Source: Chthoniobacter sp. (GTDB taxonomy: Bacteria > Verrucomicrobiota > Verrucomicrobiia > Chthoniobacterales > Chthoniobacteraceae). Taken from it: a DNA stretch of 64,000 bases. Positions 7,957 through 16,746 of the stretch are shown piece by piece. The stretch covers positions 89,311 through 153,310 of the forward strand of contig JAIOPH010000006.1 of assembly GCA_021414005.1 (NCBI GenBank), given 5' to 3'. Under the pieces are notes generated by a model. The model made no database searches. It worked only from the letters and a program-made list of their open reading frames with translations, and was not told where the DNA came from. How positions within the stretch are numbered: the stretch's first letter is position 1; each line of letters opens with the position of its first letter. The position numbers and the translations under genes are program-made.

Positions 7957-9032
7957 CCGCCGAGATTTGCCTCCGCGAGACGCTCGGCGACATCGGCGGT
8001 TTGGAGGGCAGAGATCATCTCGGAGATTTCGCCGTTGAGGAAACGGTCAAGGCTGTAGAGCGTGAGTTTGATCCGGTGGTCGCTGACGCGGTTTTCGGAA
8101 AAATTGTAGGTGCGAATTTTCTCGGAGCGGTCGCCGGTGCCGATCTGGCTTTTGCGATGGGCGGCGTACTTCTCGTGCTCCTCACGCTGTTTCACCTCGA
8201 GGAGGCGGGAGCGCAAAATGGTCAGCGCCTTCTCCTTGTTCTTCTGCTGGGAGCGGCCGTCCTGGCAGCGGACGATGGTGCCGGTGGGGATGTGCATGAC
8301 CTGCACAGCGGAGTCGGTGGTGTTCACCCCCTGGCCACCGGGGCCGCCGGCGCGGCAGACTTCGATGCGGATCTCGTCGGGCTTGAGTTCGAGGTCCACC
8401 TCCTCGGCCTCGGGGAGCACGGCGACGGTGGCGGTGCTGGTGTGGATGCGGCCCTGCGCCTCGGTGGCGGGGACGCGCTGCACGCGATGGACGCCGCTCT
8501 CGTAACGGAGGGTGCGAAAGACCTGGTCACCGGTGACTTTGAAAATGACCTCCTTCATACCGCCGAGTGCGCCGACGCTGGATTCGAGCGGCTCGATTTT
8601 GAAGCCGTAGGTTTCCGCAAAGCGGGTGTACATGCGGTAGAGATCGGCGGCGAACAGCGCGGCTTCGTCGCCGCCAGTGCCGGCGCGGATTTCCACGATA
8701 GCATCGCGGTCTTCATTCGGGTCGGGCGGCAGGAGCGCGTACTGAACGGCAGTCTCGGTCTCGGCGAGGCGCGTTTCGAGGGCGGGGATTTCAGCGGCAG
8801 CCATCTCGGCAAACTCGGCATCGTCGCCTTTGGCGAGCGTCTGGTTTTCGGCAAGTTCGGTGCGGAGCTTTTGCAGCAGCTCCCAATTGGCGAGGAGCTG
8901 CTTCAGCCGGGTGTGCTCGCGCAGGGTCTCGCGGGCCTTCCGCGGATCGTCATAGAGATTCGACGACGAAATCTCGGCTTCGAGTTCGCGGAAGCGGTCG
9001 GCTTTGCGGGCGATGAGCGGGGCGAAATCCAT
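7953..9032 (-). CDS. prfA: Peptide chain release factor 1
   Basis: 359 residues, the normal RF1 length, from the ATG at 9032 (MDFAPLIARKADRF). It recognises UAA and UAG stop codons and triggers peptide release on the ribosome. The sequence shows the catalytic loop GGPGGQGVNT, whose GGQ reaches the peptidyl-transferase centre. It also has the tripeptide PAT (in RVPATEAQGRIHTS) that distinguishes RF1 from the SPF of RF2. The N-terminal helical domain and the GTGGDEAALF segment are also present. It lies downstream of rpmE on the same strand, but a strong hairpin terminator stands between them. prmC, the methyltransferase gene often next to prfA, is absent here. Confidence 0.97.
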   Translation of the reverse strand: MDFAPLIARKADRFRELEAEISSSNLYDDPRKARETLREHTRLKQLLANWELLQKLRTELAENQTLAKGDDAEFAEMAAAEIPALETRLAETETAVQYALLPPDPNEDRDAIVEIRAGTGGDEAALFAADLYRMYTRFAETYGFKIEPLESSVGALGGMKEVIFKVTGDQVFRTLRYESGVHRVQRVPATEAQGRIHTSTATVAVLPEAEEVDLELKPDEIRIEVCRAGGPGGQGVNTTDSAVQVMHIPTGTIVRCQDGRSQQKNKEKALTILRSRLLEVKQREEHEKYAAHRKSQIGTGDRSEKIRTYNFSENRVSDHRIKLTLYSLDRFLNGEISEMISALQTADVAERLAEANLGG

Positions 9033-9091
9033 GAAAAAAGATGAAGTTGGAAAGGTCGGAATGCGGAAGTGCCGATTTCCCGCGCGTGGTG

Positions 9092-9136
9092 GAAAAAGCA
9101 AAACGGTGAAGACGCGCGGGGCATCTTCACCGTTTT
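9092..9136 (-). terminator. Rho-independent terminator between rpmE and prfA
   Basis: A perfect 13-bp stem (9100-9112 with 9124-9136: AAAACGGTGAAGA/TCTTCACCGTTTT) has an 11-base GC-rich loop. On the minus strand the stem is followed by a T-rich run (complement of 9093-9098). It sits 20 bp after the rpmE stop codon. The same hairpin also has TTTT on the plus side, so it may act in both directions. Confidence 0.85.
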
Positions 9137-9155
9137 GAAAAGTGGACCTAAATCG

Positions 9156-9377
9156 CTAAGCGGTCTTTTTGCGCGAGGCGGCGGTGCCGTAGCGGCGGGA
9201 GAATTTCTCAATCCGGCCCGCAGTATCGACGAACTTTTGCTCGCCGGTGAAAAACGGATGGCAGGCCGCGCAGATGCCGATCTTGAGGTCGCGCTTGGTG
9301 CTGCGGGTGTGGTAGGTCGTGCCGCAGGCGCAGTGAATCGTGGTTTCTTGGTAGTCGGGATGAATATCTGCTTTCAT
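9156..9377 (-). CDS. rpmE: Ribosomal protein bL31, zinc-binding form
   Basis: 73 residues. It is a large-subunit ribosomal protein at the intersubunit bridge. The four zinc-ligand cysteines of the C+ form are present (C16, C18, C36, C39; HCACG and CAACHPFF), so this is the zinc-dependent RpmE rather than the zinc-free YkgM-type paralogue. The N-terminus [10 protein letters not shown] and the [17 protein letters not shown] segment are family-typical. The C-terminus is basic. It is divergent from the AMP-ligase gene at 9448 and is followed by its own terminator. Confidence 0.97.
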   Translation of the reverse strand: MKADIHPDYQETTIHCACGTTYHTRSTKRDLKIGICAACHPFFTGEQKFVDTAGRIEKFSRRYGTAASRKKTA

Positions 9378-9447
9378 GGCTTGGAAAAGGGATTAGGAGG
9401 CTAGCCGCGAAAAGCAGGCCCGCAATTAAAAACTCTGACTATTTCCC

Positions 9448-10860
9448 GTGCCGGAAAATCCGCCCGAAAATCCCCTTTTGACCGCATGGCGACAGACTTC
9501 GGAACGGCACGGGGAGGCGGCGGCAATTTTCGATTCGCGCGGAGCCACCTTGCGAACGTTTGCCGGGATCGAAAGTGGCGCGCAGGCCTTTGCCGGAGCG
9601 TGCGAAGACTTGCCAGCAGGCTCCGTCGTGGCGGCGCAACTGGGTAACAGTGCTTCCTGGCCGGAGGTGCTCCTCGCGCTGTGGCATCGGCGGTTGGTGC
9701 CGCTTCCGCTGCCGGATGCCATGGCGGCCACGGAGCTTGAGGGGACGCTCGCGACGCTCGGTGCAGCCGCGCTGGTGACGCTCGCGGGCGGACAACCGCA
9801 TGTGCAACTCCGCGCGGCACCGACGAAACCGCCGGCGTGGGCCGGGCCGGTGCCGGACTTGCTGAAGCTGACCTCGGGAACGACGAGCGCGCCGCGCGCC
9901 ATCCGCTTCCGCGCGACGCAACTGCTCGCCGACGCCAAGCACATCTGCGCGGGGATGGGCCTCGCGGACGACGATCTGAATTTCGGCGTGATCCCGTTTG
10001 CGCACAGCTACGGTTTTAGCAACCTCCTCACGCCGCTGCTCACCCGCGGCGTGCGCTTGGTGGCGAGCGACGACCGCCTGCCGCGCGCGATTCTTGATGG
10101 TCTCGCCGCGACTCGGGCCACCGTGTTTCCTGGCACGCCGGTGTTTTTTCAAAAGCTCGCGGAACTGGAAAATCGACCGCTCCTGCCGGCGCTGCGGCTG
10201 TGCATCACGGCAGGTGCACCGCTGCCAGCGGCGGCGGCGGAGCGGTTCGCCGCGCGGTTCGGGCTGAAAATCCACGTCTTTTACGGATCATCGGAATGCG
10301 GCGGCATCAGCTACGACGCGACTGAAGAGCCGCATTACGAGGACGGTTTCGTGGGCACACCTCTGCCGGGTGTGGAGGTCGCGGCGGAGGGCAAAATTGC
10401 CGGACCAGTGACCGTGCGGAGCGCAGCGGTGGGCGATGGGTATTTTCCGACGACCAATGACCCGGCACTCGGCGGCGGACGTTTCGTGCCGGGCGATCTG
10501 GTGCGCCAAAGCGGACGTGGACTGCATCTCGCCGGGCGCACTTCGGACATCATCAATGTCGCCGGGCGCAAACTGAACCCGCTCGAAGTGGAAGCGCGCC
10601 TCGCGGCGTGCCCCGGTGTGACTCACGCCGTCGTCTTCGGCATACCGTCGGCCCTGCGCGGCGAGGAACCCGTAGCCTGCGTGGCGGGCTCCGGCTTGGA
10701 AATCGCGGACGTGCTCCGGTTTTGCCACGAGACGCTCAGCGCATGGCAAGTCCCGCGGGACATCTGGATCGTGAGCGAAATCCCAGCCAATGAACGGGGC
10801 AAGATCAACCGCCGCGCACTGGCGGAACGCTACCTCGAACGCTCTGCGGCGAATAGGTAA
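9448..10860 (+). CDS. AMP-forming acyl/aryl acid ligase (ANL superfamily)
   Basis: 470 residues from a GTG at 9448, the only start that keeps the full N-terminus; this is slightly short for the family. Adenylation motifs are in order: LTSGTTSAPRA (P-loop, A3), FAHSYGFSNLL (A4), YGSSECGG (A5), FVPGDLV (A7), GRTSDIINVAGRKLNP (A8 hinge) and the C-terminal lysine region NERGKINRR (A10). It would activate a carboxylic acid as acyl-AMP and transfer it to CoA or a carrier protein. No carrier protein or partner enzyme is adjacent, so the acid is unknown. It stands alone between rpmE (divergent) and the TPR operon. Confidence 0.85.
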   Translation: MPENPPENPLLTAWRQTSERHGEAAAIFDSRGATLRTFAGIESGAQAFAGACEDLPAGSVVAAQLGNSASWPEVLLALWHRRLVPLPLPDAMAATELEGTLATLGAAALVTLAGGQPHVQLRAAPTKPPAWAGPVPDLLKLTSGTTSAPRAIRFRATQLLADAKHICAGMGLADDDLNFGVIPFAHSYGFSNLLTPLLTRGVRLVASDDRLPRAILDGLAATRATVFPGTPVFFQKLAELENRPLLPALRLCITAGAPLPAAAAERFAARFGLKIHVFYGSSECGGISYDATEEPHYEDGFVGTPLPGVEVAAEGKIAGPVTVRSAAVGDGYFPTTNDPALGGGRFVPGDLVRQSGRGLHLAGRTSDIINVAGRKLNPLEVEARLAACPGVTHAVVFGIPSALRGEEPVACVAGSGLEIADVLRFCHETLSAWQVPRDIWIVSEIPANERGKINRRALAERYLERSAANR

Positions 10861-10955
10861 CCGGGACGCCGCGATTGAATCGGAAGCGATCCAGTGAAAA
10901 AGTTGCGGGAAAAATTTGTAAGCGTTCTGTTCGAGTGTAGAAATCTCACCCCTCA

Positions 10956-13900
10956 ATGCGTCTCCTCCCATCATCCTTCGCTTGTCCGCCCGCCTCGCCG
11001 CTCGGTCGCGCAAAGGTGCTGGCCGTCGTAGCGCTGGTTGTAATTTTCGGCTCGGTGACGGGTGCCTTGGGCCAGGCACCGGCGGCAGGCCTCAATCCCG
11101 TGGACATGGAAGCTGTGGCCTTGGCTGTCAATGAGGCACAGAAGGCTTTCGAGGAGGGACGATGGGCGGAGGCGGCGGCAGGTTTCGAGGCGGCCGCGAA
11201 GATGATTCCCGACGAGCGGGCGCCCCAGCATCCGCCCCTGCTCTACATGATCGGTGCGGCCTATTTCAATGCCGGGGACAACGGCAAGGCCATTGAAACT
11301 TTCAAGAAGTACATCACCAAGTATCCGAACGCCGAGAAGATCTGGGAAATCAAGCTGGGCCTGGCGCGCGCGACCTTCCGGGCCAAAAACTACGCCGAAG
11401 CGATCCCGCTCTTCAAAGAACTCGAACCCGTGGCCATCTGGCGCGACGAATCGCTGCTCTCCCAAGCCGAGTCGTATCGCGCCACCGACAAGCTGGACGA
11501 CGCCATCACCGCGCTGGTGCGCCTGATCACGCCCGACATCAGAAATGTGGCCCAGGCCGGCGGCGCGGTCACCCTGGCCGAGTTGTATGCGGAGAAAAAG
11601 GATTCCAAGAAAGCGGTGATCGTGCTCCAGCGGCTCGAAATCCGGACTTCATTCGTCGAAAATCCCATCGGCCTGAACGCCGTTGCGGTGAAACTCGGGG
11701 ACGGGTTTCTGGAGGACAAGCAGTACGCCGATTCCCTCGCCGCCTACCGCACCGTCCTCTCGCGCGAGACCGTCCTGCGGATTCAAAAAGCGCGCATCAG
11801 CCGGATGGAAGCCATCATCGAGGCGAACACCAAGGCCGCCACCGGCAACCCCCAGCTTCAGGCGCAGGTGCAGATGCTCAACACCCAGATCAAGGACCAA
11901 CTCGATCCGACCAAAAAGCAGTTGGAGGAATTTGAGAAACTGCCCGATTTCGGCCCGGGCCTGCTCCTGCGCATGGGGCGCGCCTATTATGAATGGAACA
12001 AGCGCTGGGAAGCGGTGGTGGTTTACCAAAAACTGCTCGACCAATACCCCAGCACGAAAGATCGCGAGGGCGCGCTGTTCGGCCAGGTTGTGGCCTACGC
12101 CGATCTGCTTCAGCCGCGTCGCTGTCAGGTGGTGTGTGATCAGTATTTCAAGGAGTTCCCGGAAGGCCCGAGCGCCGGAACCGTGGGCTACATGGCTGGC
12201 GCGGTGGCGATGCAGGTGCTGGATTTTGTCGGCGCGGAGAAAACCTTCGTCCGCATGCTGGAGAAGGTGCCGAACAGCGAGTTCAAGGAGGAGATGCGCT
12301 ACCTGCTTGGCAACTCGCGGTTCATGCAGGGTAAATTCGAAGCGGCCTCGAAGGATTACGCCAGCTACCTTGCCGATTATCCGAACGGCGAGCGCTTCGA
12401 CGAAGTGGGCTATCGTCAGGGACTCTGCGCGATTTTTTCCAGCGACTACGACAAGGCCACGACGCTGCTCGGGGATTTCGTGAAGAAGAACCCGCAGGGG
12501 CCCTACACGGCGGATGCCCGCTACCGGCTGATGGTCTGCAAGTATGCGAAAATGAAATACGAGGACGTGATCGCCGACGGCGCGGCGTGGGTGACCGACT
12601 TCGCAGGAAACGCGCAGGAAGGCGAAGTGCAGGCTTTGCTGGGCGACTGTTTCGCCGCCGTGAGCAAGACTGAGGAAGCGGTGAAGGCCTACGAGCGTTC
12701 CTACAAAGTGGCCACAACCGACGAAGTGCTGAACTACTCGCTTTTTGAGACCAGCAAGCACCTCCAGAAGCTCGGCAAGTGGCCCGAGGTGACGAAGATG
12801 TTCGAGGAGTTTGTGAAGGAGAAGCCGAGCCATCCGGCGGTCATCACCGCGATGTTCTGGATTGCCAAATCCCGCGCGAAGCAGGGCCAGACCGAAGAAG
12901 CCAAGACGTTCCTCGTGGAGACGCTCAAACAGTACATCGCCGAGCCCAAACGCGAAGCCGTGGAACCGCTGCTCCAGCAACTCGCCCAGCTCTGCGCAAA
13001 ACGGCCTCGCCCGAAAACGCCGCCGCCCGAACCGACCCCGCCCGCTGCCGTCAAATCTGATAACGCGCCCGCCCCGGTAGCCGCGACCTCCGCCCCGGTA
13101 GCCGCGACCTCCGCCCCGGTTGCGCCGTCGCCCGCCACACCCGCAGACGGTACGCCCGCGGCCGCTCCGGCCACCCCGCCTCCCCTGCCCCCGTATGACG
13201 CCTACGCCGAGTTGGAGAAGCAACTCGCCCCGCTTGAAAAAGACGCCACTATCACCACCAAGGCGCGTCTACTTTACACCAAGTCCGAACTCGCCCGCGC
13301 CATCCGCAAGCCAGCCGACGCCGACGCCATATACTTGGAAATGTCCGCGCGTTTCAAACCCGCGGATCTCAGCCCCTATCTTCTGGCGGTGCTCGGCGAT
13401 TTCCTGATGTTCCGCGGCGACCAGGAAAAGGCCGGCACCTACTTCAACCTGCTCAAGGAGGACTTCCTGAAAAGCGACTACCTCGACTACGCCTACGTGG
13501 GCCTCGGTGAAATCGCACTCAACAAAAAGGAATACGACAAGGCGCTCGAACTTTTCACCGATGCCCTCGACAAGATCGGCGCGAGTTCCAAGCTCAAGGA
13601 AGCCACCATCGGCAAAGCGCAGGCGCTGCTCGCCCTCAAGAAATTTCCCGAGTCCAAGAAGCTCTTCGAGCAGGTCGCCTCGGTGCGCGAATGGCGCGGC
13701 GAATCCACGGCCCAGGCGGTTTATTCCATCGGGCAAATCGAAGCCCAGCAGGGCAACTACGCCGAAGCCATTGCCTTTTACCGGCGGGTCTTTATCGCCT
13801 ACCAAAAACAACTTCCCTGGGTCGCCAAATCCTACATCGGCGTTGCCGAGAGTTTCGATAAATGGGGCAAGCGTCAGGACGCCGTGGAAAACCTCCGGGA

Positions 13901-13985
13901 AATGCTCCGCAAACCCAATTTGGAGAAATTTCCCGAGACTGAACAAGCCCGGCGGATGCTTATCACGTGGGGGGTTTCGCTATGA
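10956..13985 (+). CDS. Large exported TPR protein, first gene of the TPR-ExbBD operon
   Basis: 1009 residues. A basic N-terminus and hydrophobic core (AKVLAVVALVVIFGSVTGA) give a signal peptide or anchor ending near residue 40. The rest is helical repeat of TPR type, for example FEEGRWAEAAAGFEAAAKM, YFNAGDNGKAIETFKKYI, KYPNAEK, and later NKKEYDKALELFTDAL. The repeats run in two blocks separated by a Pro/Ala linker at about residues 686-745 that contains a DNA tandem repeat. Its stop overlaps the ATG of the next TPR gene. Linked ExbB and ExbD genes suggest it is a periplasmic scaffold or effector driven by the motor; this is inference. It resembles YbgF/Tol-Pal accessory proteins only in being a TPR protein. 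Confidence 0.85.
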   Translation: MRLLPSSFACPPASPLGRAKVLAVVALVVIFGSVTGALGQAPAAGLNPVDMEAVALAVNEAQKAFEEGRWAEAAAGFEAAAKMIPDERAPQHPPLLYMIGAAYFNAGDNGKAIETFKKYITKYPNAEKIWEIKLGLARATFRAKNYAEAIPLFKELEPVAIWRDESLLSQAESYRATDKLDDAITALVRLITPDIRNVAQAGGAVTLAELYAEKKDSKKAVIVLQRLEIRTSFVENPIGLNAVAVKLGDGFLEDKQYADSLAAYRTVLSRETVLRIQKARISRMEAIIEANTKAATGNPQLQAQVQMLNTQIKDQLDPTKKQLEEFEKLPDFGPGLLLRMGRAYYEWNKRWEAVVVYQKLLDQYPSTKDREGALFGQVVAYADLLQPRRCQVVCDQYFKEFPEGPSAGTVGYMAGAVAMQVLDFVGAEKTFVRMLEKVPNSEFKEEMRYLLGNSRFMQGKFEAASKDYASYLADYPNGERFDEVGYRQGLCAIFSSDYDKATTLLGDFVKKNPQGPYTADARYRLMVCKYAKMKYEDVIADGAAWVTDFAGNAQEGEVQALLGDCFAAVSKTEEAVKAYERSYKVATTDEVLNYSLFETSKHLQKLGKWPEVTKMFEEFVKEKPSHPAVITAMFWIAKSRAKQGQTEEAKTFLVETLKQYIAEPKREAVEPLLQQLAQLCAKRPRPKTPPPEPTPPAAVKSDNAPAPVAATSAPVAATSAPVAPSPATPADGTPAAAPATPPPLPPYDAYAELEKQLAPLEKDATITTKARLLYTKSELARAIRKPADADAIYLEMSARFKPADLSPYLLAVLGDFLMFRGDQEKAGTYFNLLKEDFLKSDYLDYAYVGLGEIALNKKEYDKALELFTDALDKIGASSKLKEATIGKAQALLALKKFPESKKLFEQVASVREWRGESTAQAVYSIGQIEAQQGNYAEAIAFYRRVFIAYQKQLPWVAKSYIGVAESFDKWGKRQDAVENLREMLRKPNLEKFPETEQARRMLITWGVSL
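13071..13120 (+). repeat. 21-bp tandem repeat in the linker of the TPR gene
   Basis: The unit GCCCCGGTAGCCGCGACCTCC occurs at 13071-13091 and 13092-13112, and its first eight bases recur at 13113-13120. It encodes the Ala/Pro/Thr/Val-rich linker between the two TPR blocks and probably varies in copy number. Confidence 0.9.
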
Positions 13986-14899
13986 GACTGCGGATGAAAA
14001 TAGCGGTTCTGATCCTCGCGAGCACGAGCCTCGCGTGCCGGAGCGGTGCGCAGACGGCTCCCACGGCACCGGCTCCGCAGACCCTCAATATCCTGCTCAA
14101 AGACGGGAAGACCATCGTCACCAAAGGCCTGCGCCGGCAGGGCGACACCATCATGGCGACGGTGGACATCCGCATTCCCGGCAGCGGCACCGAGCCGGCC
14201 AAGGTGCAGACCGGCGAACTCGGCTATCCCGTCGATAAGATCGCAAAGCTGGATTTTCCGGAACCCGCAGTGCTGCAAACGGTGCCCGACCTGATCGCCA
14301 GCGGCAAAGCTGGCGAAGCGCTCACGCAGCTCGAACCCGTGGTGCGTTACTTCGGGCAATTCCGCGACGCCCCGGGGAGCTGGTGGCCGGATGCCGTGCT
14401 GCTGAAACTCGAGGCCCTGCACGCGATGGGCAACTTCAAGGAGGCCGACCCGCTCACCGACAACCTCTCGCGTGTGGCCACCGATCCCGAAACCATACGG
14501 GCCGCGAAAGTCTTCGTCGCCGGGCAGCTCACCCGGCGCGGCGACCACGCCAAAGCCATCAAACTTTTTCAGGAAGTGCTCAAGGAAACGAACAAACCGA
14601 TGACGCTCGCGACAGCCGCGGTAAACATGGGGCAGAGCCAGCTCGCGCTGAAGGAGTATGACTCCGCGCTGCTTTCGTTCCTCCAGATTCCCGTCTTCTA
14701 TCCCCGCCATAAGATGCTGCTGACTCAGGCCATGCTCGGCGCGGGCCGCGCGTATTTCGGACTGGAGGATTTTCCCCGCGCCAAGGCCACGCTGGACGAG
14801 CTAATCAAGGACTACAGCACCTCACCCCAAGTCGCCGACGCCAAGGCCGAGTTGGAAAAAATCGCCAAGCGCGAAAAAGCGCTCGCCGTGCCGAAATAG
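13982..14899 (+). CDS. Exported TPR protein
   Basis: About 305 residues from the ATG at 13982, which overlaps the preceding stop (ATGA); a start five codons upstream is possible but spoils this coupling. The N-terminus is a signal peptide with a possible lipobox (LILASTSLAC), so it may be a lipoprotein. Residues 35-90 form a beta-like region (LNILLKDGKTIVTKGLRRQGD, containing GTEPAKVQTGELGYP). The remainder is TPR-like: LTRRGDHAKAIKLFQEVLKE, YFGLEDFPRAKATLDELIKD. The co-transcribed ExbB/ExbD set suggests a periplasmic partner for the motor (inference). Confidence 0.82.
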   Translation: MRLRMKIAVLILASTSLACRSGAQTAPTAPAPQTLNILLKDGKTIVTKGLRRQGDTIMATVDIRIPGSGTEPAKVQTGELGYPVDKIAKLDFPEPAVLQTVPDLIASGKAGEALTQLEPVVRYFGQFRDAPGSWWPDAVLLKLEALHAMGNFKEADPLTDNLSRVATDPETIRAAKVFVAGQLTRRGDHAKAIKLFQEVLKETNKPMTLATAAVNMGQSQLALKEYDSALLSFLQIPVFYPRHKMLLTQAMLGAGRAYFGLEDFPRAKATLDELIKDYSTSPQVADAKAELEKIAKREKALAVPK

Positions 14900-14945
14900 A
14901 AACGTCACCAATCCTAGCATCCCCCGCATTTCCATAAATCCACCC

Positions 14946-15785
14946 ATGAAGTTCAAACACGTCTATCTCCTCGCGCTGCTCACCGCCGCCCTTTTCCTTA
15001 TCGTCACGAGCCTGCAGGCGCAGGCTCCAGCGACTCCCGCGAAGAAGGGAGACGAGCCGCCGCCACCGCCGCCCAAGACACTTTGGCAGGAAATTAAAAA
15101 CGGAGGCTGGGTCATGTTTCCGATTGCACTGTGCTCCATCGGCACGCTTTACCTGATCGGCGACGGCTGGATCCGTACTACCGCGAAGAGAATGATGCCG
15201 GAAGCGCATGTGGAAGCGGTGAGGAGCAGTTTCCGGCAGGGCGATTACGTGGGTGCGTACGACTACTGCCGAGCCAATCCTTCGGCTTTCACCAATGTCT
15301 GCGCGGTGGGGGTGAGTCTGCTCGGCGAAGGCAAAGAGGCCGTCGAGGAAGGCATGCTCGGCGAACTCGCGAAGGAAAACTCCAAAATCAATACTTGGAT
15401 CAGCTACCTCTCGGTAATGGGTGTTTGCACGCCCATGATCGGTCTGCTGGGCACCGTCACAGGCATGATCAAGGCCTTTGCCACCCTCGGCAGTTCCGGC
15501 ATCGGCGACCCCTCGAAGCTCTCCGAGGCCATCGGCGAAGTGCTCGTGGCCACGGCCAGCGGTCTCTTCATCGCGATTCCCGCCTTTTTTGGCTATTACG
15601 TGCTCCGCAACCGCTCGATCAAAGCCATCCACGACATTCAGGACACCATGGCCAGCCTGCTGCGCAAGATGCCTTACGATCAGCTCGTGGGCGCGAACAT
15701 CGGGACGGACGAACTCTACGCCGGCACGCCCAACTGGCTGGGCCACGAGCAGCAAAGCCCCACCGGCACCGCGGGCCAATACTGA
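14946..15785 (+). CDS. exbB: MotA/TolQ/ExbB proton-channel family protein
   Basis: 279 residues. An N-terminal hydrophobic segment (YLLALLTAALFLIVTSLQAQA) precedes a proline-rich stretch, then the three-helix ExbB/TolQ core. The first helix is at about residues 55-75 (MFPIALCSIGTLYLIGDG). The conserved second and third helices are ISYLSVMGVCTPMIGLLGTVTGMIKAF and LVATASGLFIAIPAFFGYY, with the GLLGTVTGM motif typical of the channel family. The large cytoplasmic loop lies between helices one and two. It would form the stator ring that uses the proton-motive force with ExbD. It is third of five genes, 46 bp after the TPR gene. Whether it powers TonB-, Tol- or glide-type work cannot be told. Confidence 0.93.
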   Translation: MKFKHVYLLALLTAALFLIVTSLQAQAPATPAKKGDEPPPPPPKTLWQEIKNGGWVMFPIALCSIGTLYLIGDGWIRTTAKRMMPEAHVEAVRSSFRQGDYVGAYDYCRANPSAFTNVCAVGVSLLGEGKEAVEEGMLGELAKENSKINTWISYLSVMGVCTPMIGLLGTVTGMIKAFATLGSSGIGDPSKLSEAIGEVLVATASGLFIAIPAFFGYYVLRNRSIKAIHDIQDTMASLLRKMPYDQLVGANIGTDELYAGTPNWLGHEQQSPTGTAGQY

Positions 15786-15825
15786 GCCAGGTCCCCACCA
15801 ACCATGAACGGGAGAATCCACTGAC

Positions 15826-16281
15826 ATGGCCGGCGGAGGAGGCGGAGCCGAAGGGGAACCGGAGTTCCAGATCGCGCCGATGATCGATGTCCTGTTGGTG
15901 CTGCTCATCTTCTTTATGAGCATCACCACCACGCAGGTGCTGAAAGTGGACAAATCCATCGCCTTACCGCTGGCTCCGGACGCGCTGAAAAAGGATCAGG
16001 CGCGGAACGAGGCGATCGTTAACGTGCGCTGGGACCCGGTGAAGAAAAAGGCGGAGTATGTGATAGATGATCGCGTGTACGCTTTGGAGGACGTAAGCAA
16101 GGCGATCATCGCGGCGAAGAAATTGGGAGCAACCAAAGTCACGCATTCGAGCAATCCCGAATTTCGCGTCGTCATTCGCGGAGATCGCGACGCCTCGGCG
16201 CTCAGCGTCTCGCTCGCCATGAACGCCGCCGCCGAAGCCGGCGTGAGCGACATCGCTTTTTCCGCCGTAAACAAGGACTAA
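15826..16281 (+). CDS. exbD: ExbD/TolR-family biopolymer transport protein (first copy)
   Basis: 151 residues: a glycine-rich cytoplasmic tail, one transmembrane helix and a periplasmic domain. The helix carries the proton-conducting aspartate, D21 in IAPMIDVLLVLLIFFMS. The C-terminal part (VVIRGDRDASALSVSLAMNAAAEAGVSDIAFSA, in pieces) follows the TolR-like fold. Together with ExbB it forms the proton-driven motor. It is followed 3 bp later by a second ExbD, which is common where the stator uses a mixed ExbD pair. Confidence 0.92.
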   Translation: MAGGGGGAEGEPEFQIAPMIDVLLVLLIFFMSITTTQVLKVDKSIALPLAPDALKKDQARNEAIVNVRWDPVKKKAEYVIDDRVYALEDVSKAIIAAKKLGATKVTHSSNPEFRVVIRGDRDASALSVSLAMNAAAEAGVSDIAFSAVNKD

Positions 16282-16284
16282 CCC

Positions 16285-16734
16285 GTGAAGCGCCTCGACC
16301 TCAATTCCAACGAAGGAACGATCGGCTTTCAGATCGCCCCGATGATTGATGTCGTGTTCGTGATCATGCTTTTTTTCATGGTCATGGCTGGCGCGGTAAA
16401 GGTGGAAAAGGAATTGCCTTCGCAGCTTCCCGGGAACGCCGAAACTCAGGGCGAAACGCCCATGGCCGACGAGATGGTAATCGCCATCGCCGAGAACGGA
16501 GAAATCACGCTCAACGACGAGCCCATGGATTCACCCACCAGCACCACGCTCCCTGCGCTCAAGAACACGCTCCTGCGCCTCAAGCAGGCCAGCGACCAAT
16601 CGAAGACGCCCGTCCTCGTCACCGTTCTCAGCGAACCACTGGCGAAATACAGCCGCACCGTGGACGTGCTCGACTCGCTCGCCGTGGCAGGGATTTCCAA
16701 CGTGACCTTCACGGTCAACGAACCGGAAGAATAG
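16285..16734 (+). CDS. exbD: ExbD/TolR-family biopolymer transport protein (second copy)
   Basis: 149 residues from a GTG at 16285, 3 bp after the first exbD. A single transmembrane helix carries D22 in IAPMIDVVFVIMLFF. The periplasmic domain has LITVTL-like strands and ends NVTFTVNEPEE. The sequence is clearly diverged from the first copy, so the two are probably not redundant. It ends the operon and converges with the phosphofructokinase gene 12 bp away. Confidence 0.92.
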   Translation: MKRLDLNSNEGTIGFQIAPMIDVVFVIMLFFMVMAGAVKVEKELPSQLPGNAETQGETPMADEMVIAIAENGEITLNDEPMDSPTSTTLPALKNTLLRLKQASDQSKTPVLVTVLSEPLAKYSRTVDVLDSLAVAGISNVTFTVNEPEE

Positions 16735-16746
16735 CGCGGCTCCGGC

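Noticed and set aside
13021..13190. Possible CRISPR-like short tandem array
   Set aside because: The 21-bp repeats are contiguous, in frame and lack spacers; they encode a Pro/Ala linker.
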